Below, piece by piece: positions 11,922 to 23,450 of a stretch of 64,000 nucleotides of DNA. Position 1 is the first letter of the stretch; each line of letters starts with the position of its first letter. Location: contig WWBZ02000012.1 of assembly GCA_011503125.2 (NCBI GenBank), positions 620,001 through 684,000 of the forward strand, given 5' to 3'. The DNA comes from Botryosphaeria dothidea (lineage: Eukaryota > Ascomycota > Dothideomycetes > Botryosphaeriales > Botryosphaeriaceae). A program made the position numbers and the translations under genes. Below the pieces are notes generated by a model. That model did no database searches and was not told the DNA's origin. It was given only the letters and a program-made list of their open reading frames with translations.

Positions 11922-13940
11922 TCAGTGTCCCTCGGTCTTGAAGTGGTAGCCATCTTGCTTGAACTGATCGTCGTAGCTTGTGTTGTGGTGCGATGAGCTG
12001 TGGTGCCCGTCACTGGCTCCGATGGGGGGTTGCAGAGTACTAAGGTGGTATTGAGAGCGTGCTCGGTCGCATCGCTCTTCATATCGGCTTGCTGGAACGT
12101 GCGGCGGCCATGATGTGCCGGGATGTATACTGCTGGCTCTGCTTCCAGTACCTTCGAATGGAGCCATCAGATTACCACTTTGAAGGCTTGACGCGTAGTT
12201 TTGCACAGGGGATTGAACAGGCATACCCCGCATGCTCTCTGTGGTGTGGCCCGAGTAATCAATATGAGAGGATCCTCCTGTCAGACTATCCAGTGGACGT
12301 TCGTGATGAGAGGAACCCAAGCTGAGAGTGTCTTCGCCGAAGCCTTCAAGGCTAGCATACATGCTATTGGCCCGCGCAGTGACTGGAGGAAGACCAACGC
12401 CGCTGTTTTGAGCGGTCGAATATGGGGGCCTCAGAGGCATCGAAGAGCTGCTAAGTGGCGGTGCCATGCCTGAGAGCTCCCCGGCAGCCGAAGTGTTATG
12501 TATAGGCATGCCTCGCCCGTAAGCGTAATTGCCGCCATAAGCCCAGTTGCCGGACATGGGAATGTTGATACCTCCAGGGGATTGTACAGGGTAGTTTCCT
12601 TGACGGCTCACAAGTTGTGCAGATGGAGACGAGTTAATATGACTAGCACTGTAGCGGGGTGAAGAATCGTCTTCGACCCTTTGGCGTTTGACGGGTGAAC
12701 CGTCACCGTGACCTGAATACCCTCCGTGGTACACGGTGTTGGCTGGTTGGTAGGCGAGGGTGGTCGGATTCGTAGGCGTAGGAGGTTGATACTGTGGTTG
12801 TTCATAGGTCTGTCCCGGGGGTGATCGTTTACGTCCCCTCCTCGAACCTATCAGTATGAAGCATTCGTCCCACGGTCCATATTCGAACTCACCCCATTAC
12901 ATGTCTCGGCTCTTTGCGAAGTCTGAGTCTGACTCCTTGGTCTGAGAATGCTCGAGAGAGGTACGTCGATTCATCCATGCCGTGGAAATCCTTCTGCGAT
13001 ACCACTGAAGGAGGGTTACTTTGCGAGGTCTCATAATGGAGCCCTTTGCACCACTCACCTCTAAATTTCTCCGAGACAATGCTCGTGACGAACTCATAGA
13101 CATCTCCAGGCCTTTTCGAGTCAGCATCGCGTCCATGCCCATGCTGGATGGGGGCCCTACTTGTGGATGTCGAAGAGGCTAAAGCGAAGCCGGTGCTCGC
13201 CTTGCTGTTTGATGGAAATGTCGCCGAATACGAAGAATGCGCCATCTGGAATTTACCTTGGTCAGAATGATGGGACGCTTTACATGGGAATTTTGGAGTC
13301 TTCTCTGATATGCAATACCCGCTTCTGCCTCCGTAAAGGGAAAACCTTGTCTACCTTTGTTGTCAACATCTTTCAGACGATGAAGGGACGAGCAAATGGT
13401 TCCTGATAGAGCTTTGTCACGGTTCGCTTCGTTTTCTTCAGGGTGCCACAAGTCTGCGATCATGATCAAGTACGGGCTCTGCATATAGTGTCTGGATTCG
13501 CATTGTTAGGGGCCATCGGCCTATGTGACGATTAGCTTACTCACCCTTGAGGATCGGCTTGAGATTTCACTTTGAGCTGGATGATGGGCGGCGGATCAAC
13601 GGGCTTCCGAGCTGTTGGATTCGATGAGCGAGCGTCCTTGACATTGGCTTCACACGCCAGAATCGAACTCACCCTTTTCTTTCCCGTCGACGGTGACGAG
13701 AGCCTCTTTGGGCTGTTGCCGGATGTGAAGCTCGACGTCGGCGCTAAGTTGGACATTATCAGCTGGGAGTCGGGCGTCGTGAGATGGCGAACTCCGCGAC
13801 GTGTCTCCGCCGTACCTGCTCAATGGCGTAACCTCCGTATGGTGCTGTTGCTGCTGCTGCTGCTGCTGCGGCGCATACACATTGCCCATGAAAACCGGCA
13901 TGTAGTTGCCCTGGGGAGGCCCATAGTGGGTGGGCATCAT
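11922..13940 (-). CDS. Velvet-domain developmental regulator, VosA type
   Basis: Velvet proteins are fungal DNA-binding regulators that couple sporulation and secondary metabolism; VosA-type members promote spore maturation and viability. Seven exons (13940..13673, 13611..13545, 13491..13355, 13245..13161, 13111..13059, 13004..12893, 12840..11922) give 546 aa. All six introns are 48-109 nt and every phase joins cleanly. The velvet domain reads [91 protein letters not shown], then [18 protein letters not shown] and [19 protein letters not shown] segment and a KRQR patch after the domain could be nuclear localisation signals. The roughly 300-residue tail is Ser/Pro/Gly-rich. A polyQ tract precedes the domain. 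I chose the start at [11 protein letters not shown]; the frame stays open further upstream. The [10 protein letters not shown] and [13 protein letters not shown] wording fits VosA better than VelB or VeA. Confidence 0.9.
13843..13869 (-). repeat. CAG repeat encoding polyglutamine in the velvet protein
   Basis: The plus strand shows repeated CTG units, read as CAG/CAA on the coding strand, giving eight Gln followed by His-His just after residue 20. Trinucleotide repeats like this often vary in length between strains. It lies upstream of the velvet fold, so length changes should not disrupt DNA binding. Confidence 0.8.
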
Positions 13941-16900
13941 CTTGGAGTTCGGCGAGCGCGCTCCCCGCGGCTCAGTCGCGACGAGAGCCTGGGTGAGATG
14001 GTTGGGTGGCTGTATCGCGGCGGGAGAGATTTTAGATCGGGGCACCGTTTGAAGGCAGGAACCGCGGTATTTCAAGCCCGAGAAGCAGACAAAAGCAGAA
14101 TCAGGACGCCGGCGTGCGGGGGAAATTCTTAGCGGATGGGCCAACAGATCCAACACGGTGGGCGGAGGCCGTTGGGCGTCTTATTGAAAGAGACGGCAGC
14201 GGGGAGATGGTGGGGCCCACAAAAGCGCGAGCCCTGTGTGACTCTTCAGGCAGACAAAAGTGCACAGCCGGCACAAGGGACAAGTGAAAATGGCTGGGAG
14301 ACCGGTGCAGAGGGTGGGTGATGGAGGAGGACAGGCGGGCCAAAAACCAGAAGCACGGTATGGAGAGGTAATGTGTCCAGGGCTGATCTCAGCATCGAGT
14401 CCGTCGAGGAAAAGAAGCATCCGGCGGGCAGGTAACGAGCGGTTGCGGCTCCAGGGGAGTAGAGCAGAAAGCGTGATCTTCAGATGAAGAATTGGGAGGA
14501 AGTGACGCTGGCCAGACCCACAGCAGGCTCAGAGATATTGAGACAGGCCTGCTAGCGGCGCTCTGGTCGCGGCTTCCCTGCCAGTGCGGAGGGGCAGCCG
14601 TGCGAGTGCTGGGGCGTCGGCCTGCCGGATCTAGCCGTGCAGAGCAGGCTGCTGAGCTTCTCGACAACCTCGCGGGCAGGGCGTGCGGGCGGGCCTGGTA
14701 ACCCCGCGCTGGGCACGCCGGAACCGTGGATAAGCTTGGGCCTGGGGAGGGAGGATGACGACGGATGCGGGCACCGTACCAAGGCTCACGGGCCACGTGC
14801 GGCGGCGCAATGAGCTCGCGCAGGGCGGTGCTGGCGGGCGGTGCTGGAGGCGGAGGCCCTTCGGCACTGCACTGGCAGGCGGCCGTGGAGGTGAAGTGTT
14901 CGGGGGTGGTGTCTGGTCTCGCGGGTGTCGAGACTGGGCTTGGGATGGGATTGCTACCTGCAGCAGAGCGGGCGATCACTGGCTCATTTCGTCGCCCGTT
15001 CTCGTCGGCGCCACGGCGAGCTCAAGGTTTTGCTGATCTCCGGCTAAGATATTCTTCGCTACCAGACTTGCTGCTGCGGGCAATCGGCCAGCGCCCGCGA
15101 GACGAATGGCGGAACGCGGAAGGCAGCCGATATGGGATGCTAGCCAAGGGCCGGCCGGCAACGACAGACGCAATGCTCTCAGCAGCAGCGCAACCTCAAC
15201 GGCCGCTCGCCGCGCGCACGCTGGACTGGTGGGCTGGGGAAGCGGGGCTCACGCTGGGCTTGGTGGGAGAGAATGCAATGTGACGGCGAAGTAAGGGACC
15301 ACTGGGCCTGGTGCATCCCTTCGCGGGCGTGCGATTGCGCTTCCCGTGCGCGCGCTGGCTGCTAGCGCCGGCGGCCAATGACGCCGGATTGGGGTGCTGC
15401 TGGAGGACTGGCGTCTTGCGGCGGCGGCGGCGCGGCGGCGGCGAGGTGGTGAGGGTGGCCGCGAGAAGAGGACTGGCGAGCTTGCTTGTGCGCGCGCCTG
15501 GGCTTGTGACAGCGTCCGGAGACGTCGAGCCCGGGGGAGCAGCGAAGGCGCGAGATATAGCCTGGCGCGCGTTGGAGTCGTCGTCGCTGCTGCTGAGGCT
15601 TGGGAGCGCGCCGGGCCAGGCGTCTGTAACATTCCACCTGAGACTGCGGAGCGGATCAGCATGGCAGCAGCGCACCAGGCATATGCGCGCTGATGCGGCG
15701 TGTCTGGCGCTGCACAGCGCGCTGCACATCTCGCGCGCTAGGGCAGCAGCGAAAGAAGGTTCAACGGCAGACTCTTGCACCGGGTTGCCATGGGCAGGGG
15801 GGCACGGGGGCCGGCAACGCTCTCGCATCCATGTCTGATCGCAGGCCAAGCCCTCCAAGGGCAGGGGGCGCGGCCGCCGCGGACGAGGGCGTGGGTGGCC
15901 CGGTTCGCCTGGCGCTAGCCGCTCATCTATCTCCGCCATTCGCTGCGGGCGGGGCAGGCAGGAACATACTACATGCGCTCTGCGATGGCCTCATGGCATC
16001 ACGTTCGCGCTGGATACGGTCGCTGCGCATCCAAGTCCGTGCGCCCCTCTCAACACCCACGCCACCGCCTTCACATGCCGGCGCCGCCTTGCGTCGCCAT
16101 TGTTGAGCTATCACACGGAGCGCCACCGCGATCGCTGCACCGAAAGCTGATGGAAGATGGCATTCGGCAGCCCTTTCAGCGACGGCTGCGTTGACCAGGG
16201 CCGCGGCCTGGTTCCACCGCAGCCGCCGTGAAGCCCGGACGATCAGGCAGATCGGCCAGTGCTTCTCGCGCCGCCTCTCGTCGGCCTGCCGTTTGCACCT
16301 CTCCTACGGCAGGCATTGGCGAACAGCGACAAAAGCAAATAACGCGCGCGCAAACGTGGCCGCCGCACCCCAGCGCTGCCTGCGCCGCCGCTTTCTTTTG
16401 CTGCGTCGTCTTGCGCAGGTCCGCCGACGCAGCCCCCAGATCGGATCAGCCTCCCTGCAGCAGCATGCCCCGTACGCCCCCTCCGTGCCCGGTGTTGCTT
16501 GACGGGCCGCCGCATCCATCAACCTCGTTCACGCCGCGCAATCTGCTTGAGAAGGGCAGAGCCAAATCCCCCCCCCCGGCACCCCGCCCCAGCGCCGTGC
16601 GACCTGAGTCTCCTCGTCTGCTCCAGGTGACATCAGCCCTCTTGCCGTGTCGCCCAAACGGGAGCAGCCCACCGCCGTCCCTGCTGAAAAACCCGGCTGC
16701 GTCCTGCAGCCGCATCCTGTCTCATCTTCGCAATCTATCTCACCGCATCCTCTGCTGCAGCGCAGGCAGTCGATTCCTCCGAATGTCTCTCCCGCCCAGC
16801 CGCCGGCGACCAGGCCGGCAGCCGCGCGCCCAGCGGCTGTCCGCCCGCGTGCAAAGGGCGCGGTCCCTTGGAGATCAGCGAGCGAAAAGACCAGCCATCC

Positions 16901-17953
16901 AGGTCCTTGGATTTCTTTGTCATATCAAGCCCTGCACGCGCAGAGCCAGCCTGGGAGATACACTTCTTTAGCTCAGCAGCATTACTCGCTCCCTCCGCGC
17001 CTCTTCCTATTCGCCTGGCGCCTCGCTGCGAGCGGTGAGCTGGAGAACGCTGTGAGGCCCGCACGAACTTCAAGCTCACGCAGTTGCCATCTGCCTTCAG
17101 GCCGCTGGGAGGATCAACGCCCAGCGCAAGCTAACAGGCACCGTCGTTGCTCGCCGCGGCTAAGGCGCGCCAGAGTCGGCGAATCAGAGCCCTCTGCCTG
17201 CAGCAATTACTTGCAGGAGCTGTTTCCCAGCCGTGAGCCTGCAAGCCACACCGTTTACCCTGGCCCAGCACTAACAAGCTACGTCGCAGTTCGCTGTGGC
17301 TCATTCGTAGGCTTTTTAGCTCAATAGCGCGCCGGCCGGCTTCGCAGCGCTCCGGGACGTTGCAATGCGCCAAACACCTGTTCTCCCGCCGTCGTTCTCG
17401 ACCATGCGGAAGCTCGACGACATCGATAACGCGACTCAGGTAAGCGTGCCGCAAACCTTGCTTCCCGTCTCGAGAGCCCTGCCTTGTTATCGCTGTCGGC
17501 CTCTGGGCATTTCTTCAGGCACCTCGGCCGCCCGTCGGAGAGGCCGGCATGCTTAAGTCGCCGAGGCTCGGGATCCCGAATCTTGAATGCCAATAGACTC
17601 AACGAATAAACTTATGCAACGACTTGACGGCTGACACATCTACAATGTCGCCCTACCACCGTACAAGGCCATGCATGGCATCGATGTAGACCGGTAATGT
17701 CGGCCCGTCTCCTTACCCATCCCATGTGCTCGTTTCGAGGTTCTCCTTGTCTCGAACTCTCCTAAGGACCCTTTTCCAATATCGGCAGCCTTGGCTTTAC
17801 TTTACTTTGTCTACATATGGGGGAGCCGGGCGGCCCGTGCTTGCAGGATTGATTCCGCTACCCGCTCTAAATCTGTATGACTGACTTGACAGCCTCGGGA
17901 CACGGTCCAGAATTCTTATAAAAAGCAGATGGCTCTTGCGCTTCCGCACTATC
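13941..17953. other. 4.0-kb GC-rich region upstream of the velvet gene
   Basis: This stretch lies between the velvet start and the end of the P450 gene. From about 14.2 to 17.4 kb it is strongly GC-rich, with GGC/GCC clusters (for example 15418-15445) and a 10-C run at 16568-16577. Long overlapping frames on both strands are expected from the composition, and none has a domain. A possible small two-exon frame at 17365 (MRQTPVLPPSF...) spliced at GTAAGC and TTTCTTCAG would give about 44 aa, but nothing supports it. The simplest reading is a long promoter or leader of the velvet gene. A TATAAAAAG box at 17918 has no assigned gene. Confidence 0.45.
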
Positions 17954-20190
17954 TTACCGGGCACGTCTGAAAGTTACTATCAACGGCTCATCGGATACGG
18001 GGGGCGCAGTATATGCATCCGATTGCTGAATGCCGTCATCACTGACGACGCCGGTCTCATAGTTGGAGTAGATTGCCGCGACGATGAATTTCATTTCTGT
18101 TTATCAACCCACGTGTAAGTAAGTGATTATAAACTTATTTTTATTTCTGGACATTGAAAGTTGCCAAGAATGTGTAGCGCCTGCAGAACAAGAGCTGCCA
18201 AGGTAGGAAGAGGTGGACAAGGAGATCACTCACGATAGATGGCCAGGTGACTGCCAATGCACATCCTTCCGCCGCTTCCAAAGGCCCAAAACCATCTCAT
18301 CATCTCGCGATATCTTTCGCCACCGTCCTCGCTCTCCGCAGTAAGCAAGCCGCCCTTTCCGTCGAGCCACCGCTCCGGCTTCCACTGCTCCGCGCTCGGG
18401 AAGACTTCTTCATTGCGGTGCAGCGTCCATGCCTGACTTGCCACTCGCACGCCTGCCGGCAGGTCCGTGTACTCGTGTCCAGGCGGCCCTAATGACGCAC
18501 CTGCCGGGGAGCTGCGTGGCTGCAACCCCGGAATGGCGGCGTGCAGGCGCAGCGTTTCCATTAGGATGGCTTGAAGCAGAGGCAAAGCATCCAGCTCTTT
18601 GGCGCTGGGTAGTTCCGGCGCGGAGCCAGAGACGAGAGGCGTCGAGAGGCTCAGAAGCTCAGCACGCAAGGCAGACTGCAGATCGGCGCGTTGCGACAGC
18701 TCGTGCACGAGGTACACCAGCGTGATACCCGAGGTGTCGAAACCAGCGGCGAGGTGGTCGAGCACCTCGGAGGCCATCGCCACACGCAGTTCGGATTGCT
18801 CGCACGGAGCAGCCCCGCCGGGCTGCTTCGACGTGGCTTTGCCCAGTGTAGATCTCAGCTGGCCATAAACGGCCGGGAAGGCCTCTGGCTTCTCCACTGC
18901 AAGCTCCTTCCCATCGCCTTGCGTCAACACAGAGGCTGCTTTCTCGCACATGCTCCACGTCATGTTCTCAATATCGCTGTTTGCTTGATCGACAAACGCT
19001 GGCGACAGACGTATCCCGAGCCACTTTTTGACCCACTGCGTGAAGCCTGGGTATTCTTGCGGCCAGAAGGCGTAGCCGTGGCGGCACTTGTACCAGTGCA
19101 GGAACTTTGCCCGCCTTTCGGCGTCTTGCGTGAAGTTGGTGCCCGATGCTAGGCCGAAGATGTACGACGTCACGAAGTCCATGGTCAGGCCGCTGATGAG
19201 CGGATAGATGCTCGTCGGCGGCGAGGGCTTGCTCGGGTTCGAGGAGGCGGCATCGTCGCTGTTGCTGCTGCTGTCGTCGGCGGTCAGGGAGGAGAGGAGA
19301 GGGAGCAGGCGGTCGTGCAAGATCACCGCGGTTGCGGCCCGCAGTGAAGGCGAGGATTGAATCGTCGACTTTGAGTAGATATTGCTGATCATGCGCTTGC
19401 GTGCCGAATGCGGCTTCGAGGCAGGCGTGGCGAACATCGGAGGGACCCTGCGAATGACACGGACGGCCGGGGGTTAGGGATCATTTAGGGTTTGGAGGGT
19501 AGAGTGAACAAATAAAGTGAAAATAGAATACGTGGTTGGCTAGTGCGGTGTAGATGCAACCAATCAGACACGACATGGAGATACAGAAAGGACCAAAACC
19601 TTGACCACAAAAAAGAATTGCAATCAAACTAGAAAATTTTTCTGACAATTTGGAGAAATTGGAAACGGAGGGCGGGGGAATAGGCTTGAGATTTTGGCTT
19701 GAGATTTGGAGAAAGAAAGACAGTGTGTTGCCAATCGGAGAGTTTGGAGAAGACTCTATGCATTGATCCATAGCCGGTCACCCTCTCTCTTTGCATTCAG
19801 ATATACAAAAAAAACAAAAACAACGAGATGCGGTGTAGGGAAAATCCAATGGTCCAGACACACACTCACTCACCCATAATTTGCAAAGAACTCATACCAA
19901 CCGTCCTTCTCCCAGCCGCCGGCGTAAACCTTGCTCAGCCCACCCTTAACGCTGTTGACGGAGAGTTCGTTGGGTGCCAGCCGTAGGACGGGTCCCAGAG
20001 CTACGTGCGCCGCGTGCACGCTTCGGATCTCTCGGCCGGTTCGGCGGCGTTGCTGGACCCAGAACGACGAGATATGGCAGGACCAGTGGGGGGCAGGGAT
20101 GCGGCGCAGAGGGGAAAGGAAGAGGGGGTGGATGATGAAGTGGTAGACGAGGATGGTGGTGGATGTGAGGGCGAGCAGAGAGGTGAGCAT
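17954..20190 (-). CDS. Cytochrome P450 monooxygenase, microsomal
   Basis: This is a haem-thiolate monooxygenase anchored in the ER. Three exons (20190..19874, 19447..18234, 18096..17954) give 557 aa. The N-terminus MLTSLLALTSTTILVYHFII is a membrane anchor. Exon 2 joins as NYGGVPPMF followed by KPHSARKRM, a usual P450 segment. The I-helix is AGFDTSG, the K-helix ExxR is ETLR, the PERF-like motif is PERW, and the haem loop is FGSGGRMCIGSHLAIY with its Cys near residue 500. The last exon supplies QMKFIVAAIYSNYE and a short tail, so the haem loop is split by the second intron. Intron 1 is 426 nt and AT-rich, unlike the short introns nearby. All catalytic elements are intact. The substrate cannot be told; the general look is of the fungal benzoate-4-hydroxylase-like/CYP5xx group. 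No biosynthetic core enzyme lies nearby. Confidence 0.92.
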
Positions 20191-21022
20191 TTTCGGAGGG
20201 GTATTGGAGATCCCGGCCGGTCGAGGCACGGGCAACGGGAGATCAGACGGCAGGGAAGTGAAGGAGGAGAATGGGGAGCAGTTTATGGGAGATGAATATA
20301 GTCTACTTTCGATGAGTCAGTGGGCATTCGTTTGAATTGTCTTGCGATGAGGCGCTCGTGTCTTTATCTGTTTACGTAGTTGTTGGCGGGGGTTATCGAT
20401 AAGCGACGAATGCCGTCGGCGCTCGGCTTGGAGGCTTGAGAGCCGAATGTGGCTTGGCGTTTAGTCTGATGCGGAAGGTCGATCCGAGCATGGATGCGGC
20501 CGGAGCAATGCGCGATGCGGAGAAGGCGTGGAGATGACCACGATGAATTTTTTGTTGCATTCGTGATGGTATTGAGTGGTGGTTGCAAAGGCGTAACTTC
20601 TGATTGGACGATAGATTTTCGGGAGCAATGGGCCGAAGAGTATGCTTGTAGCTAATTGGCCACGAGGCTTAATTGGCCTCTGGCGATAGTAGTCCGCTCA
20701 AGAGAAGATTCCCAGCAACAACAACCACGCCTGAATATCTGGAGCAACAATCAATAGGAGACTTAGTAGAGGAAGTTAAAGCTGTACTCTCCGAATACTT
20801 GCACCATCTTCGCGCGCGCAGCTGCCTTATCGCAATGCAGCCCAAGGCTTTCCCGTGCCTGAACCAAATCACTCTTTGCTTTTTACGGACTGTCAGTTGG
20901 CTGCTAGGGGATTTCTGACTTTGGTAATGATAGAGCGAGGGCATTGAGATTCATATTGTCCGTGTTCGCGTCCGTAGTCCGCCTTAAAGGGCATCAAAAG
21001 AATGTCTTATCCAACACAGTCG
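20191..21022. other. Intergenic region upstream of the P450
   Basis: This 0.83-kb region separates the P450 start from the 3' end of the GH43 gene; both run leftward. It should hold the P450 promoter and the GH43 3' UTR. Frames of at most about 90 codons appear on both strands without domains. No repeat was seen. Confidence 0.5.
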
Positions 21023-22827
21023 TCAATCAATAAATTGGCCCTGGCCCTGGTACCTCCATCGGCTCACATATGCCTCCGTTGTACCATTTCCGCCGTTGCT
21101 AGTAGCATATACGCCGACTAGCGTCCCTATAATAGCCGTATTAGTGTTCGCCTATCACAGAATACGATGTTTAACCCTCTAAGCGAGCACTCACCCGTGA
21201 AACCCCAACTAACCAGACTTGCGGCTCCGTACGCAACGGTCAACATCTGTGACTGATGTGCAGTCGGCCCGGTAGAGAAGGCGTAATGCGTCAAATTGGC
21301 TGCCTTAATCTCCAGCCTCAAGGCTTGATCCAGCCATTCATCAGGAACAGGCATCACTACCGGATCAGGGACGGCAACATAACTTGTCGCGCGGAAGCGG
21401 AAGTGTGGTCTAAGGCTCGGCGATGCATCTGAGTCATTGTTCGAGGGGAGCAGCACGATGCCAAGGTCGATGTGATGGTTTTGCGTGAGGAATACGCTCA
21501 CTCCCGCTTCCTCCTCCTCCTGCTGCGGCGCAAATGTGACATCAACACTGAAAGTAAATAGGGTGTTGACTTGGCGTCTGGCCAGCAAAGTCTGATCCTC
21601 AGTGGCATTTTGACCATCGTATGCAGTCAGATTGAGCTTCGAGGGCTTCAATCTCAGGCTGTACTCGTGGCCCGGGGCCGAAATCTCGTATGCATCTGCA
21701 CGTGGAAATCGCCAGTGTAAGAAGTGCAAAGGAAGACTCGATCCAGGCGCAAAGTCGACGTTATCAGAAGACGAGATGAAAGGACCAGACCCCCCAAGGG
21801 AAGATTCCGATGATGGAAGCGGCCATCCTTCCATCCGGGCTCTGACCTGAGAGACAACAGGCCATTCTCCTTCATTCCAAGTCACGGGGAAGAGGACAGT
21901 TTCGCGCCCCATTGGATAGGTTAGAAATTTTGGACCCGAGCGCGTAGCAAGTGCGACGCCCCACCAGTTCCCCGCAGTGTCCTGGAACAGATCAGCATGG
22001 CCAACCGTCTGAAAGTACTCGGTGGTATTCGCATTTGACAATATGGGATTCCCTTGGTAAGCTTCATACGGGCCGTTTACGGACGCGGAACGGGCAATCG
22101 TTTCCATGTGGGTCAGGCCAGTGCCACCCTCGGCAATCATTAGGTAGTAAAGCCCATCTTTTTTGTATACATGCGGGCCTTCGGGAGCTAGCCCTCCGGT
22201 CCCGTTCCAGATATTGACGGGCTCACCCGTCTCCCCGGTCTCGAGATTGATGGTCAGTTGGTCGATTCCGGGCCGGACTTTGTACGCATGTGAGGCAGTG
22301 ATATAGATTTGGCCGTCTTCATCCCAAAACGGACTGGTGTCATAACCTTCAAAAGCGAAATGAACGGCGTCAGACCACGCCGCGTCATCGTAAGGATCCT
22401 TGGATGAGAAAATGACGTTGTCCCAACGCTGTGGATCGAAGGCGTCTCGATCGTCATGGACTAAAGTTGTCACGATGTAGAAGGTACCCTCATGATATCT
22501 GACAGTGGGAGCCCAGATGCCGCTAGTCTGCCTGCTGGTATTGGCAAGTTCAGGAAGTTGGTCCGGCCGGTTTAGAACATTGCCTATCAATTTCCAGTTC
22601 AGGAGGTCTTTGCTGGCATGGATGGGAATCCCAGGGAAAGCTAGGAAACTCGAGCTTGCGCAAAAGAAGGTATAGTCCCACTCAGGCACCAGAATGCAGC
22701 TAGGGTCGGGATGGAAGCCTGATAAAATGGGATTGGTATAGGTCGAATTCTGGCCAGGTGAACATAATGTGAGCGGTGGCAGACAGGCAGAGAGGAATAA
22801 AGGCGAGAGCAGACGATGGAGCTTCAT
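21023..22827 (-). CDS. Secreted glycoside hydrolase family 43 (xylosidase/arabinofuranosidase type)
   Basis: This is a secreted five-bladed-propeller glycosidase, likely acting on xylan or arabinan side chains. Two exons (22827..21195, 21126..21023) give 578 aa. A signal peptide is visible (MKLHRLLSPLFLSACLPPLT). The propeller starts with TNPILSGFHPDPSCI, whose Asp is the catalytic base; GIWAPTVRYHEGTFYIV, YDTSPFWDEDGQIYITASH and GLAPEGPHVYKKDGLYYL follow, the last carrying the general-acid Glu. The C-terminal half is a beta-sandwich typical of the GH43 two-domain enzymes. The second exon restores the end of the protein (GTLVGVYATSNGGNGTTEAY, then VSRWRYQGQGQFID). The intron ends CACTAATACGGCTATTATAG. 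Several N-glycosylation sequons are present. The precise substrate cannot be read from sequence alone. It diverges from the F-box gene. Confidence 0.93.
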
Positions 22828-23450
22828 TGCAAGGAAGATGCCTCTTGGGTGTGGAAACGCAAGCGACTAAGTGTTTGAGAGAGATTGCATGCTTTTGAAG
22901 GCGCCGATCCTAAGGATGCAAGCGCAGTCTCCCTCCCGCCGTGATCGTCATGCATGCCGAAGCACCTCCTCCCACCGGGTAAATTGGGCGCTCGCCGCGG
23001 AGATCAAGACCATGTCGGCACGCGTCCCCCGTCAGCCACACGAAGCATATCTGGACGTCTTATGTTGCATTCGATATGGAACAGGGTGCTTCCGCTCGCT
23101 TAACGGGTGTCAGGCACCCGTAAGAACACCTAAATTGGCTCGGCAAAGACGGGGATTCACGGAAATCGAAGGTGACAGCGCACGGCGGCGGGTGCATCTC
23201 GCGGTGGTGGTGCGGAGAATTCTGCGGTCGGATAAAGTGGCTTAGGCATAGGGAGAAAGACAAGACATGCGAGGCGGGCAGAGTGCGGAGAAGCGCGAGC
23301 GGAGGCGGCTAAGCGGCAGCAGCCACAAAGCGCTCGCAAAATTCAGTCATGGCATGTGCGTGAGTCATGTAAGCCCTTATCGATAACGGCCCTGCGATGA
23401 CGTTCTCGCCGCTGCCTGCTCCTATCTTGCACTTAACATCATCAAAAAAA
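22828..23450. other. Divergent promoter between GH43 and F-box genes
   Basis: This 0.6-kb region separates the starts of two divergent genes, so it should carry both promoters. Short frames on both strands (up to about 124 codons) have no domain. If translation of the F-box gene begins at the earlier ATG at 23397, the region is 54 bp shorter. Confidence 0.5.

Noticed and set aside
13650..14156. Earlier start for the velvet protein (extra 72 residues)
   Set aside because: The frame is open, but the added residues lack velvet-family character, and [11 protein letters not shown] gives a sensible N-terminus.
15196..15939. Long overlapping frames on both strands in the GC-rich region
   Set aside because: Stop codons are rare in such composition. 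The products are Ala/Arg/Pro-rich with no domain, and several frames overlap.
17365..17602. Possible two-exon small protein (about 44 aa)
   Set aside because: The splice signals are passable, but there is no domain, no homologue I recognise and the setting is GC-rich non-coding DNA.
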